From assembly GCF_001659705.1 (NCBI RefSeq), contig NZ_CP015971.1:1798001-1862000 (forward strand): a stretch of DNA of 64,000 nt, in the 5' to 3' direction. Numbering within the stretch: position 1 is the first letter of the stretch; each line of letters begins with the position of its first letter. Of the stretch, positions 1-8,427 are shown piece after piece. A model generated the notes under the pieces. The model made no database searches. It had not been told where the DNA came from and saw only the letters and a program-made list of their open reading frames with translations. The DNA comes from Arachidicoccus sp. BS20. GTDB taxonomy: Bacteria; Bacteroidota; Bacteroidia; Chitinophagales; Chitinophagaceae. Made by a program: the position numbers and the translations under genes.

Positions 1-199
1 TGCACAGTTGCATACACAACCAACTTTTGCCGACACCACGAGGCGACGGAAAATGTATCAGACAGTCTTCGGGAATGAAATTGCCGAAGAGCAATTTCAT
101 ATCGGGAATATCTTTGCCTTCTTCTGCCAAACGCTGCATGGATGTGAGTGTAGGGCGTGCATAGAAGCTGACCTGTTCCGTTATTTTTTTAGTCGCCAT
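1..199 (-). CDS. AAA/RecA-like ATPase, N-terminal part (cut by window edge)
   Basis: The minus-strand frame opens at the ATG at 199 and stays open to base 1, giving 66 residues. A Walker A loop, GVGKSWLCMQL, appears near residues 53-63, preceded by FGNFIPEDCLIHFPSPR. This arrangement is typical of the RepA/DnaB-like ATPases (AAA_25 type) found in Bacteroidota integrative elements next to excisionase genes. The gene overlaps the upstream 97-residue ORF by 11 bp, so the two are probably translationally coupled. The role in element replication or maintenance is inferred from context; the Walker B motif and everything after it lie outside the window. Confidence 0.75.
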   Translation of the reverse strand, partial: MATKKITEQVSFYARPTLTSMQRLAEEGKDIPDMKLLFGNFIPEDCLIHFPSPRGVGKSWLCMQLC

Positions 200-482
200 G
201 ATAGAACAATGGAATGTTATCGGGAAATTGGATATTCAGTTTAATTGCCAGCGTCAAAGGTTTATTAGGTCTGTTATTCCAAATCCATTGGTTGGCTGCC
301 GTCATCCAGTTTTTGACCGGGCAACCACGCTGCGTCTTCCATTTTTTCGATTTGTAATGATTATAAAAAGTGATAGCCATTGCTTCGGGCAATCCTTTTT
401 GAGAAAAATATATTTTGACGAATTTTAAATCAGGCGGTATAGCTGAAGTGCAGACATCATTTTTTCTGTTTTCTTTTTTCAT
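189..482 (-). CDS. small unknown mobile-element protein
   Basis: A 97-residue protein with no recognised domain. It contains an aromatic and basic stretch (AITFYNHYKSKKWKT, then PVKNWMTAANQWIWN, about residues 36-69). I recognise this pattern only loosely, as a segment seen at the ends of element-encoded replication or ATPase proteins. Its start overlaps the stop of the HTH gene in an ATGA arrangement (479-482), and its end overlaps the ATPase start, so the three genes form one leftward operon. A DNA- or partner-binding role is a guess from charge and context. The overlaps on both sides make it a likely real gene. Confidence 0.65.
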   Translation of the reverse strand: MKKENRKNDVCTSAIPPDLKFVKIYFSQKGLPEAMAITFYNHYKSKKWKTQRGCPVKNWMTAANQWIWNNRPNKPLTLAIKLNIQFPDNIPLFYHGD

Positions 483-814
483 GACTTTAGATTTTGAATA
501 AGTGTGTTTTTAAATTTGTTCATCATAGAATGGATGTCTTCTACGTTATAAAATATCACATTGCCGATGCGAGTAAAAGGTAATGTACGGTTGTCCCGCA
601 ATGTTTGCAATGTACCGGGAGAGATGCCCAACAGTTTGCGTACTTCATAGCTTTTAAGCCATTGCTTACTGCTTGAACTTGCCTGCTCTTTATGGATGCT
701 TTTTAAATCTTGTAACAGCTCGGCTTTAAAATCGACAAGGTCGCCGAGCGTAACCAATTGGTCTCTTCTTATCGGAGTGATTGCCGATAGCGGCTTTTGA
801 TTTTTGTTGCTCAT
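479..814 (-). CDS. excisionase-family helix-turn-helix DNA-binding protein
   Basis: A 111-residue protein. The C-terminal half has the HTH_17/MerR-like excisionase fold signature: KSYEVRKLLGISPGTLQTLR followed by a basic turn and FTRIGNVIFYNVEDI, about residues 53-97. The N-terminal 45 residues are polar and probably a coiled or linker segment. Proteins of this kind act as recombination directionality factors, or as regulators of excision genes, in Bacteroidota integrative elements. It is the first gene of the leftward operon with the small ORF and the ATPase, and it diverges from the polymerase cassette. The long divergent spacer (815-1077) may hold binding sites for it. Confidence 0.8.
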   Translation of the reverse strand: MSNKNQKPLSAITPIRRDQLVTLGDLVDFKAELLQDLKSIHKEQASSSSKQWLKSYEVRKLLGISPGTLQTLRDNRTLPFTRIGNVIFYNVEDIHSMMNKFKNTLIQNLKS

Positions 815-1009
815 GGTTTAATTGTTTTGAACAACAAAAGTGTGTGAAGCAAAACACGGCGTTTCACAAGCAACTATATACTACTGTATTATTTTTTCGA
901 AAATTGGTTCGTAATGAATCGCATTGACCTAAATTATATTCGGTTAATGAGAATATTATTTCATTGAATGCAATCTGATAAATTCTTTTTCAGGCAATTA
1001 CATCTTACA

Positions 1010-1053
1010 ACTAAATATATTAGTTTTATATACTAAAATAATTAGTAACATTG
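1010..1053 (+). promoter_or_regulatory. twin ACTAA-N5-TTAGT palindromes overlapping a -7-like box
   Basis: Two 15-bp inverted repeats, ACTAA-N5-TTAGT, lie at 1010-1024 and 1032-1046, with centres 22 bp (two helical turns) apart. The right arm of the second abuts TAACATTG (1046-1053), which differs from the Bacteroidota TAnnTTTG -7 consensus at one base. The start of the Y-family polymerase is at 1078. The geometry suits two dimers of a repressor covering the promoter. The regulator itself is not identified. The rest of the 815-1077 spacer shows no other clear signal. Confidence 0.5.
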
Positions 1054-1077
1054 TGCTGCAAAATTCCAATCGTTTTT

Positions 1078-2235
1078 ATGGAACGTCAGATTATTCATTG
1101 CGACCTGGACACTTTTTTTGTTTCGGTAGAAAGGCTCTTGAACAAAGACCTGAACGGCAAACCCGTACTCGTTGGCGGCTTTTCCGACAGAGCCGTTGTC
1201 GCTTCCTGCTCTTACGAGGCAAGAAAGTTCGGCGTGCATTCCGCCATGCCCATGCGCTTGGCAAGACAGCTTTGCCCGCAGGCAATTGTCGTTCGCGGCG
1301 ACCATGACGAGTACAGCAGATTTTCCCGTATGGTAACAGAGATTATCGAAGAAAGAACGCCGGTTGTAGAGAAGGCAAGCATTGACGAACACTATTTGGA
1401 CATTACCGGCATGGATAAATTCTTCGGCTGTTGGAAATGGGCGCAGGAATTACGGCAAAAGATTATAAAAGAAACGCACCTGCCGATTTCATTTGGTTTA
1501 TCCGTCAATAAAACCGTTTCCAAAATTGCCACAGGCGAAGCCAAACCTTGTAACGAAAAACGGGTAGATACGGGAACGGAAAAACCATTCCTTGCGCCTT
1601 TGTCTATCCGTAAAATACCGATGGTTGGCGCAAAGACTTATACGCAGTTGCGGAACATGGGCATTTCTAAAATCCAAACCTTGCAGGAAATGAATGTGGA
1701 CACCATTCATAGAGTATTGGGAGAAAATGGCGTAACCATATGGCGCAAAGCCAATGGCATCGATAATTCATTGGTATTGCCTTATCACGAGCAAAAGAGC
1801 ATGAGTAAAGAAAATACATTTGAACGCGACACCATTGATATGGTTTTGTTGAAACGTGTGATTGCTAAAATGGTGGACGAACTATCTTTTGATTTACGGA
1901 AGGAAAATAAAGTAACAGGCTGCATTACGCTGAAAATTCGCTATTCCAATTTTGAAACTTTTACCAAGCAAATGAAAATAAGCTATACCTGTTCAGAAAA
2001 AACCTTGTCGGAAAAAGCCCTGGATTTGTTCCAAAAATTGTATTCAAAAAGAATGTTGATAAGGCTTATCGGTATTAAATTCAGCGACCTCGTGGCAGGC
2101 GCTTACCAAATAGACCTCTTCAATGATGTACAGGAAGATTTGAACCTAATGCAGGCAATGGATAAAATACGGATGCGTTTCGGGCAGGATAAAGTCATGC
2201 GCGCTGCTTGTTTTTATCAAAGCAAAACCGTCTAA
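1078..2235 (+). CDS. dinB: Y-family DNA polymerase (DinB/Pol IV type)
   Basis: A 385-residue translesion polymerase. I chose the ATG at 1078 because it gives the family N-terminus MERQIIHCDLDTFFVSVE; a longer frame from 1051 has no conserved residues. The catalytic acids are present: Asp9 in DLD and Asp103-Glu104 in SIDE. This excludes an ImuB-type inactive polymerase. The residue after SIDE is His, where most DinB proteins have Ala (SIDEHYLD instead of SIDEAYLD). A beta-clamp-binding pentapeptide, QIDLF, lies near residues 344-348. The gene is first in a three-gene operon, with dnaE starting 3 bp after its stop. It probably performs error-prone bypass synthesis together with that polymerase. 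Confidence 0.9.
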   Translation: MERQIIHCDLDTFFVSVERLLNKDLNGKPVLVGGFSDRAVVASCSYEARKFGVHSAMPMRLARQLCPQAIVVRGDHDEYSRFSRMVTEIIEERTPVVEKASIDEHYLDITGMDKFFGCWKWAQELRQKIIKETHLPISFGLSVNKTVSKIATGEAKPCNEKRVDTGTEKPFLAPLSIRKIPMVGAKTYTQLRNMGISKIQTLQEMNVDTIHRVLGENGVTIWRKANGIDNSLVLPYHEQKSMSKENTFERDTIDMVLLKRVIAKMVDELSFDLRKENKVTGCITLKIRYSNFETFTKQMKISYTCSEKTLSEKALDLFQKLYSKRMLIRLIGIKFSDLVAGAYQIDLFNDVQEDLNLMQAMDKIRMRFGQDKVMRAACFYQSKTV

Positions 2236-2238
2236 ATT

Positions 2239-5175
2239 ATGCTATTGAATGTTCATAGTTATTACAGCCTGCGATACGGTACATTAAGCCTCGAGCGAAT
2301 AGTAGAAGATATGATGCTATGCGGTTATGAGAGCGCCGTACTGACTGACATCAACAATAGTTCCGCCGTATTGGATTTTATCCGGCTGACGAAAGAAAAA
2401 GGACTGCACGGCATTGCAGGTATGGAGTTCCGCAACGGCAATGAATTGCTCTATATCGGCATTGCCAAAAATCAACAGGGGTTTAAAGAGTTAAATGATT
2501 TGATGACAAAAGCAAAGCGGGAAAATATTCCTTTACCAAATATTGCCCCTGAACTGCACCATGCGTTTATTGTTTACCCTTATGGTAAAATACGACCAAG
2601 TGAACTGAAAGAAAATGAATATATCGGCATCAAAGCGAACCGTCTTAATAAAATTGTTACCGAACCTGCATCGCATTATGAACGTTATGTGGTACTGCAA
2701 ACGGTTTCTTTTCATCAAAAAGATTATCAATTACACAAGCAATTAAGAGCGATTGATAACAATATTTTGATTTCTCAATTGCAACAGCAACAAATAGCAC
2801 AGCCGGATGAAGTTATGCTTCCGAAAGTTGATTTATTGCAACGATACAAAGATTTTCCTCAGCTCATCAGTAATACGCATAAGCTATTACAGCAATGCTC
2901 GTTTGATGTTGATTTTAAAGAAGTCAAAAACAAAAAAACGTTTACAGGCAACAGGTATGACGATAAAAATTTGTTGTACAAATACACGATGGATGGCTTT
3001 GCCAACCGTTACGCAAAAAATGATAAGATTGCGCAAGAGCGCGTGATGAAAGAATTAGATATCATCGACAGCTTAAATTTTTCTGCTTATTTTTTAATCA
3101 CGGATGATATATGTAAGTATGCCCGTTCAAAGCAATATCATTATGTAGGCAGAGGCAGCGGAGCCAATAGTATCGTGGCTTATTGTTTGGGCATTACCGA
3201 TGTTGACCCCATTACATTAAATCTCTACTTCGAACGCTTCTTAAATCCCAAGCGTAAAACGCCGCCGGATTTTGATATTGATTTTTCATGGAACGAAAGA
3301 GATGATATATACGACTATATTTTTAGGCGTTACCCAAAAGGAAACGTCGCCTTGATGGGTGCGATGAGTACCTTTCGTTCAAGGAGTATCATCCGCGAAC
3401 TCGGCAAAGTCTATGGCTTGCCCAAAGCGGAAATTGACAGAATGATACACGAGCCGGAACACATGCTCAACAAGAACGAGGTGACGAACATGATACTGTC
3501 CGTCTATAACCAGATGGCAGATTTTCCCAATCAAAGAACCATTCACGCATCGGGGGTACTTATTTCAGAATTACCGCTCACGAATTATTGCGCTTTGGAC
3601 TATCCACCAAAGGGGCTACCCACCGCACAGTTTGATATGTATGTTGCCGAAGACATCGGTTTTGAAAAGTTTGATATTCTTTCTCAACGCGGTATCGGAC
3701 ATATCAGAGACTGCCGGAAAATTATCAAACAAAACAGAGGCGAAACGGTTTCCACCGATAACCCGCACCGTTTTTTCAAAGATGAAAAAATTGCGCAGCA
3801 ATTAAAGTCCGCTAATTCTATCGGTTGTTTTTACATAGAAAGCCCCGCGATGCGACAGTTGCTGACCAAATTGCAATGCGATAACTATTTAACGCTGGTA
3901 GCAGCAAGCTCTATTATCCGTCCGGGCGTTGCCAGCAGCGGAATGATGCGCGCCTACATCGAACGGCACCACGATCCGAGCAAAGCGGTTTATCCGCATC
4001 CTGTTTTTAAAGAGCAGTTGGAAGATACTTACGGTGTCATGGTGTACCAAGAGGACGTGATGAAAATCGGGCATCATTACGGCGGGCTGGATTTAGCCGA
4101 TGCTGATGTATTGAGGCGCATGATGAGCGGTAAAAGCCGCAACCCCGAAAAGTTGCAGGAAATCAGGGATAAATTTTTCAATAACTGCAAACAAAAAAAT
4201 TATCCCGAAGCCACAAGCAAAGAGATATGGCGGCAGATGGAAAGTTTCGCAGGCTATTCTTTTAACAAGGCGCACAGCGCGAGTTTTGCCGTAGAAAGCT
4301 ACCAAAGCCTTTATCTGAAAAACTATTATCCTTTGGAGTTTATGGTCGCCGTCTTAAACAACTACGGAGGCTTTTACAACCGAAAAGTATATGCCAATGA
4401 AGCAAAGCGGGCAGGCGCGAATATCTGTTTACCTTGTGTCAATAAAAGCATTTACAATACGACCATTGAAGGCAAGGATATTTACTTGGGATTTGATTGC
4501 CTGCTGAATGTAGAAAACAATTTAGCCAAACACATCCCCGAAGAAAGAAAACGGCACGGCGATTATATAAGCCTTGAAAATTTTATCCTGCGTACAGGCG
4601 CGGGTTTGGAGCAGGTTATCGTTTTAATCCGTTGCGGTGCGCTACGTTTTACAGGCACAGGAAAAAAAGAATTGCTATGGGAAGCGCATCTTTTATTAAG
4701 CGGCAACAAAGACCAAAAGCCCGAACACAACTTGTTTGAGAATGACGCCAAAAAACCTGTGCTGCCCAAACTCGAAAGCTCTTTGCTCGAAGATATTTAT
4801 GACGAGATTGAACTCATTGGTTTCCCTGTATCAGCAACGATGTTTGATTTAACGAGAAGCGATTATAAGGGAACAGCAACGGCGAAAGACTTACCGAACT
4901 TGGAAGGCGAAACGGTGCGTATCGTCGGGGATTTTATTTGCGATAAAGATGTCCGCGCCAAGAACGGACAACGTATGAAGTTCGGGACTTTCTTTGACCA
5001 CAACGGCGATTTTATAGACACGGTACATTTTCCGAATCAGTTAAAGCAATATCCTTTACAGGGCAACGGTGTTTATTTAATTCAGGGAAGAGTCGTGCTG
5101 GACTTTGGCTGCCCGATGATTGAAGCTGAGAAATGCGCCAAGATGCCTTTAAAACCCGACCCGCGAAGCGTTTAA
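2239..5175 (+). CDS. dnaE: DnaE-type DNA polymerase III alpha subunit (error-prone, accessory)
   Basis: A 978-residue C-family polymerase, shorter than a usual housekeeping DnaE of about 1150-1200. The N-terminal PHP domain begins LNVHSYYSLR; the first His of the usual HxHS metal motif is Asn, so this domain may be degenerate. The polymerase active site looks intact: a glycine-rich YVGRGSGANSIVAY segment and the catalytic PDFDIDF motif near residues 343-349. An HhH region and a C-terminal OB-fold (near LEGETVRIVGDFI, about residue 890) follow. It starts 3 bp after dinB and ends 10 bp before the exonuclease gene. Pairing with a Y-family polymerase resembles ImuC/DnaE2 mutasome cassettes; the accessory role is inferred. 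Confidence 0.88.
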   Translation: MLLNVHSYYSLRYGTLSLERIVEDMMLCGYESAVLTDINNSSAVLDFIRLTKEKGLHGIAGMEFRNGNELLYIGIAKNQQGFKELNDLMTKAKRENIPLPNIAPELHHAFIVYPYGKIRPSELKENEYIGIKANRLNKIVTEPASHYERYVVLQTVSFHQKDYQLHKQLRAIDNNILISQLQQQQIAQPDEVMLPKVDLLQRYKDFPQLISNTHKLLQQCSFDVDFKEVKNKKTFTGNRYDDKNLLYKYTMDGFANRYAKNDKIAQERVMKELDIIDSLNFSAYFLITDDICKYARSKQYHYVGRGSGANSIVAYCLGITDVDPITLNLYFERFLNPKRKTPPDFDIDFSWNERDDIYDYIFRRYPKGNVALMGAMSTFRSRSIIRELGKVYGLPKAEIDRMIHEPEHMLNKNEVTNMILSVYNQMADFPNQRTIHASGVLISELPLTNYCALDYPPKGLPTAQFDMYVAEDIGFEKFDILSQRGIGHIRDCRKIIKQNRGETVSTDNPHRFFKDEKIAQQLKSANSIGCFYIESPAMRQLLTKLQCDNYLTLVAASSIIRPGVASSGMMRAYIERHHDPSKAVYPHPVFKEQLEDTYGVMVYQEDVMKIGHHYGGLDLADADVLRRMMSGKSRNPEKLQEIRDKFFNNCKQKNYPEATSKEIWRQMESFAGYSFNKAHSASFAVESYQSLYLKNYYPLEFMVAVLNNYGGFYNRKVYANEAKRAGANICLPCVNKSIYNTTIEGKDIYLGFDCLLNVENNLAKHIPEERKRHGDYISLENFILRTGAGLEQVIVLIRCGALRFTGTGKKELLWEAHLLLSGNKDQKPEHNLFENDAKKPVLPKLESSLLEDIYDEIELIGFPVSATMFDLTRSDYKGTATAKDLPNLEGETVRIVGDFICDKDVRAKNGQRMKFGTFFDHNGDFIDTVHFPNQLKQYPLQGNGVYLIQGRVVLDFGCPMIEAEKCAKMPLKPDPRSV

Positions 5176-5185
5176 AAATTATTGA

Positions 5186-6577
5186 ATGGAATATGCTATC
5201 GTTGATATAGAAACCACCGGCGGTTATGCTTCGGGAAGTGGCATTACCGAAATCGCCATCCGCATATTTGATGGCAATAGTGTTATTGACAGTTATGAAA
5301 CATTAGTCAAACCAAGTCATAATATCCCGCTATATATCACTGCGCTTACGGGTATCGATTATGAGATGGTCTGCGACAGCCCTGCATTTGAGGATATTGC
5401 AAAAGATGTTTTTGCAATGTTACAAGGGCGCGTGTTTGTGGCGCATAATGTCAATTTTGATTACTCGTTTTTGAAATATCATTTGGAAGATGCAGGCTAC
5501 GTTTATGCTGCACCAAAATTATGTACGGTGCGCATGGCAAGAAAAATCAAGCCGGGCTTGCGTTCATACAGCTTAGGTAATTTGTGCAATGATTTAGGTA
5601 TCATAATTGAGAACAGGCATCGTGCAGGCGGCGACGTGGATGCAGCAGTTACGTTGTTTTCTAAATTATTGGAATGGGACAATGAAGGTATTATCCAAGC
5701 GATGCTCAAAAAAGGAAGTAAAGAACAACAACTCCCGCCCAACCTGCCCAAAGAAGATTTTGAAGCTTTGCCGAGCAAACCGGGCGTGTATTATTTCCGG
5801 GACAGCAAAGGTAAAGTGATTTATGTAGGCAAGGCAAAAGACCTGCGCAAGCGCGTCGCACAGCATTTTACGGGACATAATCCCAACCCGCAACGGCAGA
5901 ACTTTTTACGGGAGATTTTTTCGATTACTCATGAAGTTTGCGGAACAGAATTAATGGCGTTTATTTTAGAGGCTTTGGAAATCAAGCGCATCTATCCCAA
6001 ATACAACCGCGCTTTAAAAAAGTATGACCCTAAATTCGGGTTGTTTGTCTATGAAGATTTGCAGGGCTATCAACGGTTATTCATCGGTAAGTATAACAAA
6101 AGCCATCTGCCTGTGCAGGTTTTTACAACCAGAGAAGGCGGCATGAATAAACTGAAAGAATTGACAAGGCGTTTCGGATTATGCGCTTCTTTATGCCGCC
6201 TAAGCAGTTGCGAGCTGTGTGAACTCATTGACAAGAAAAATGATTTGTTGTGTACTGCCAATCAGCCGCCGGAAATTTATAACGAAAAAGTGAGGCAAGC
6301 CTTGTCTTATCTGAAAGAAGATATGCCAGGCTTTTACATTGTGGATAAAGGACGTACCGGCAATGAGAAAAGCTGCATTTGGGTAGAGCAGGGTAATTTC
6401 TACGGCATGGGGTATATTGATAATTCGGCGGATATTAATTCGATGGAAGATATTAAAGATTCACTTACACGTTATCAAGGAAACCATTACATCATGCAAT
6501 TGATTATTTCATTTATGTGTAAATATCCGAAGAAGGTGTATAAAACAAATAACATAGCTATTCGTGAATCGATGTGA
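5186..6577 (+). CDS. DnaQ-type 3'-5' exonuclease fused to a GIY-YIG nuclease
   Basis: A 463-residue fusion. The N-terminal ~170 residues are a DEDD exonuclease: DIETT (residues 7-11), HNVNFD in the middle, and HRAGGDVDAA as the final His/Asp motif. After a short linker, residues ~197-275 form a UvrC/Cho-like GIY-YIG domain (PGVYYFRDSKGKVIYVGKAK, then an Arg-rich RKRVAQHF). The last ~190 residues, with several Cys residues, are not assigned. The architecture is known as a DnaQ-UvrC fusion in several bacteria. As the third gene of this operon it could supply proofreading to DnaE and damage-dependent incision. That coupling is inference from position. Confidence 0.88.
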   Translation: MEYAIVDIETTGGYASGSGITEIAIRIFDGNSVIDSYETLVKPSHNIPLYITALTGIDYEMVCDSPAFEDIAKDVFAMLQGRVFVAHNVNFDYSFLKYHLEDAGYVYAAPKLCTVRMARKIKPGLRSYSLGNLCNDLGIIIENRHRAGGDVDAAVTLFSKLLEWDNEGIIQAMLKKGSKEQQLPPNLPKEDFEALPSKPGVYYFRDSKGKVIYVGKAKDLRKRVAQHFTGHNPNPQRQNFLREIFSITHEVCGTELMAFILEALEIKRIYPKYNRALKKYDPKFGLFVYEDLQGYQRLFIGKYNKSHLPVQVFTTREGGMNKLKELTRRFGLCASLCRLSSCELCELIDKKNDLLCTANQPPEIYNEKVRQALSYLKEDMPGFYIVDKGRTGNEKSCIWVEQGNFYGMGYIDNSADINSMEDIKDSLTRYQGNHYIMQLIISFMCKYPKKVYKTNNIAIRESM

Positions 6578-6608
6578 ATTATAGAAGCCGGTTAGCAAGA
6601 AACTTCCG

Positions 6609-6642
6609 AAATACAGAAAGGACAAAAGTCCTTTCTGTATTT
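6609..6642. terminator. bidirectional rho-independent terminator
   Basis: A perfect 15-bp stem (6609-6623 with 6628-6642) closes an AAAA loop. A-rich and T-rich flanks serve both strands. It sits between the convergent exonuclease-GIY gene and the integrase; the integrase stop codon at 6641-6643 lies on its edge. Confidence 0.85.
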
Positions 6643-8212
6643 ATTCTTTTGAAGTTTGTTTTACAGTGTAAGAAAACGATACATAGTTCACGGAACCGTT
6701 ATTCCACATTGGCGTAATATTTTTTGCTTGTTCTTTTTCTAAATCTTTCAAAGAACCATTTTCGTTAAAGAGTTTTTCTTTTACCATCTCCATGTTTTCG
6801 CTGATGTTTCTTTTATTTGCCCGAACATAGACTTCAGTGGTTTTTATAGATTTCTGTCCAAGCATTTTGCCTATCGTCTTAAGAGGTACACCGTTATTAT
6901 AGGTAACCTCATTAGCAAAAAAATATCTCGCTCTATGCGTTCTAAGAATAATCTGTATGCCGCGCTCTTTTGCTATTAGTTTTAAGCATCGGTTATAATG
7001 TTGGTTGGTCGGAACAGGCAGTAATTTTCTTCTTCTTTGGCAAAGAGGATGACTACCATAACGTTCCAATATTTCTAAACAAATTGGTAGTAGCGGTACC
7101 GGTTCATTAACACCTGTTTTGCCACGATTTTTATCAATCCATTTATCTCCATCGATTCCAATGATAACGTCAGATGCATCCAAATTATATAGCTCTTGAT
7201 ATGACAAACCGCAAAAGCTTTGGAAAATATAAATATCCCGAATCTCATTCAAGTCTTCATCTTCAAATTTGTATTTTATTAAATCAATGGCGGTTTCCAT
7301 AGATAGCCAATTATGTTCCGGTTCTTCATACTTGCATTTAAAGATGGAAAACACATTTGCTCCAACCCATAATTTAGCAACAGCTCTATCCATCATCTCT
7401 TTAAGGAATTGACAATATTTGGTCGCAGTATTGGCGCATATTTTATAATAAATAATTAAATGGTTATACAGTTCTGAAATAAAATTATAATCCAGTTCTG
7501 TCAAATAAAAATCATCTTTCTTATAACGGTATTGCATAAAATCTGCATAGCGCCGTTTTCTTCCTATTAACTTCTCCAAAGTATTAGCAGAGCGTTGTCC
7601 TACCGTAACCAATTGTAAAAAATTAAGCAGGAAATCGTCAATAACCAACAGCAAAGTTTTTGCCCGTTCTTTATTATCAAATATTGGTTTAGACTCTTTT
7701 GCCAATTCTTCGATTTTTTCAATCAGCATTTTCTTTTCTTCATTGAGTAAATCGTAAATAGTATCTTCTTTACCGTTATCGTTTTTTTCTGCTTTTTGTA
7801 CTTTTTTGTGATATAACAGGTATTCATTGATGATGCTGTCTATTTTAAGACCAAAAGCAAGATTCTCCTTTTTTTCCTGCCGTTGTTTTTCCCCATTAAT
7901 CGGAGTGCTGTAAGAGGCTTTGACCATTGTGGGAGTTACAATACCATACTTGGCAACCATGAGGTCGAAATGCCGTTCAATATCTGTTGTTATCTGCCGG
8001 ATTTTCTTATTGATAGCTTTGGCATCAGGTGCTGAAGATTTGACAGTTTTGTTTTTGTTGTCCCAATCATTGCTGAATACTTTACAGCCCGTTGAAATCT
8101 CATCGCTAAGACCATCAATGGTAATGCGTACATAGATAGGAATTTTGTTATCCCTTGTCGTTTTCGCTCTTTTAAGATAGAAAAGAATGAATAGATTTTG
8201 TCTGACATTCAT
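6641..8212 (-). CDS. tyrosine recombinase / integrase of the element
   Basis: A 523-residue integrase with an N-terminal arm-binding domain (residues ~8-100), a SAM-like core-binding domain (~185-290) and a C-terminal catalytic domain. Visible catalytic residues: Lys365 in RGKTG, His426 and Arg429 in THRARYFF, and the nucleophile Tyr462 in TEVYVR. The position of the first catalytic Arg is Ser337 (CGLSYQEL), and the box III His is Gln453 (LGQKS). Loss of the first Arg is also known in CTnDOT-type integrases of Bacteroides, which remain active. The N-terminus faces tRNA-Arg 215 bp away, the normal position for an element that integrates into a tRNA gene. Confidence 0.9.
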   Translation of the reverse strand: MNVRQNLFILFYLKRAKTTRDNKIPIYVRITIDGLSDEISTGCKVFSNDWDNKNKTVKSSAPDAKAINKKIRQITTDIERHFDLMVAKYGIVTPTMVKASYSTPINGEKQRQEKKENLAFGLKIDSIINEYLLYHKKVQKAEKNDNGKEDTIYDLLNEEKKMLIEKIEELAKESKPIFDNKERAKTLLLVIDDFLLNFLQLVTVGQRSANTLEKLIGRKRRYADFMQYRYKKDDFYLTELDYNFISELYNHLIIYYKICANTATKYCQFLKEMMDRAVAKLWVGANVFSIFKCKYEEPEHNWLSMETAIDLIKYKFEDEDLNEIRDIYIFQSFCGLSYQELYNLDASDVIIGIDGDKWIDKNRGKTGVNEPVPLLPICLEILERYGSHPLCQRRRKLLPVPTNQHYNRCLKLIAKERGIQIILRTHRARYFFANEVTYNNGVPLKTIGKMLGQKSIKTTEVYVRANKRNISENMEMVKEKLFNENGSLKDLEKEQAKNITPMWNNGSVNYVSFSYTVKQTSKE

Positions 8213-8274
8213 CTTGAAACTTTTTGAGTGTTAAGAATGAAGCCCCTTAAAAGTTTCAGTTGGACTTTTTTCGT

Positions 8275-8323
8275 GGGTACCGTCTAAGGTAGGAACCCAT
8301 ATAGGTACCCGAATAGGTACCCG
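8275..8323. repeat. iterated GGTACC repeats upstream of the integrase
   Basis: TAGGAACCCA at 8290-8299, TAGGTACCCG at 8302-8311 and TAGGTACCCG at 8314-8323 repeat with an exact 12-bp period. An inverted GGGTACC lies at 8275-8281. They lie between the integrase start and tRNA-Arg. Arm-type integrase sites or excisionase sites are the likeliest reading; this is inference. Outside these repeats the 8213-8427 spacer shows nothing else clear. Confidence 0.55.
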
Positions 8324-8427
8324 CGCAGGATGAATTCGTATGAAATGAAATATATCGCTTTTTTCGTTGAAATGCAGGTGGTTAGTGCATTGGCACAAAA
8401 AAACGCGCGAAATTTATCGCACGTTTG

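Noticed and set aside
1078-2235. Y-family gene as ImuB (inactive mutasome subunit)
   Set aside because: The catalytic residues Asp9, Asp103 and Glu104 are present, so it is an active DinB-type polymerase.
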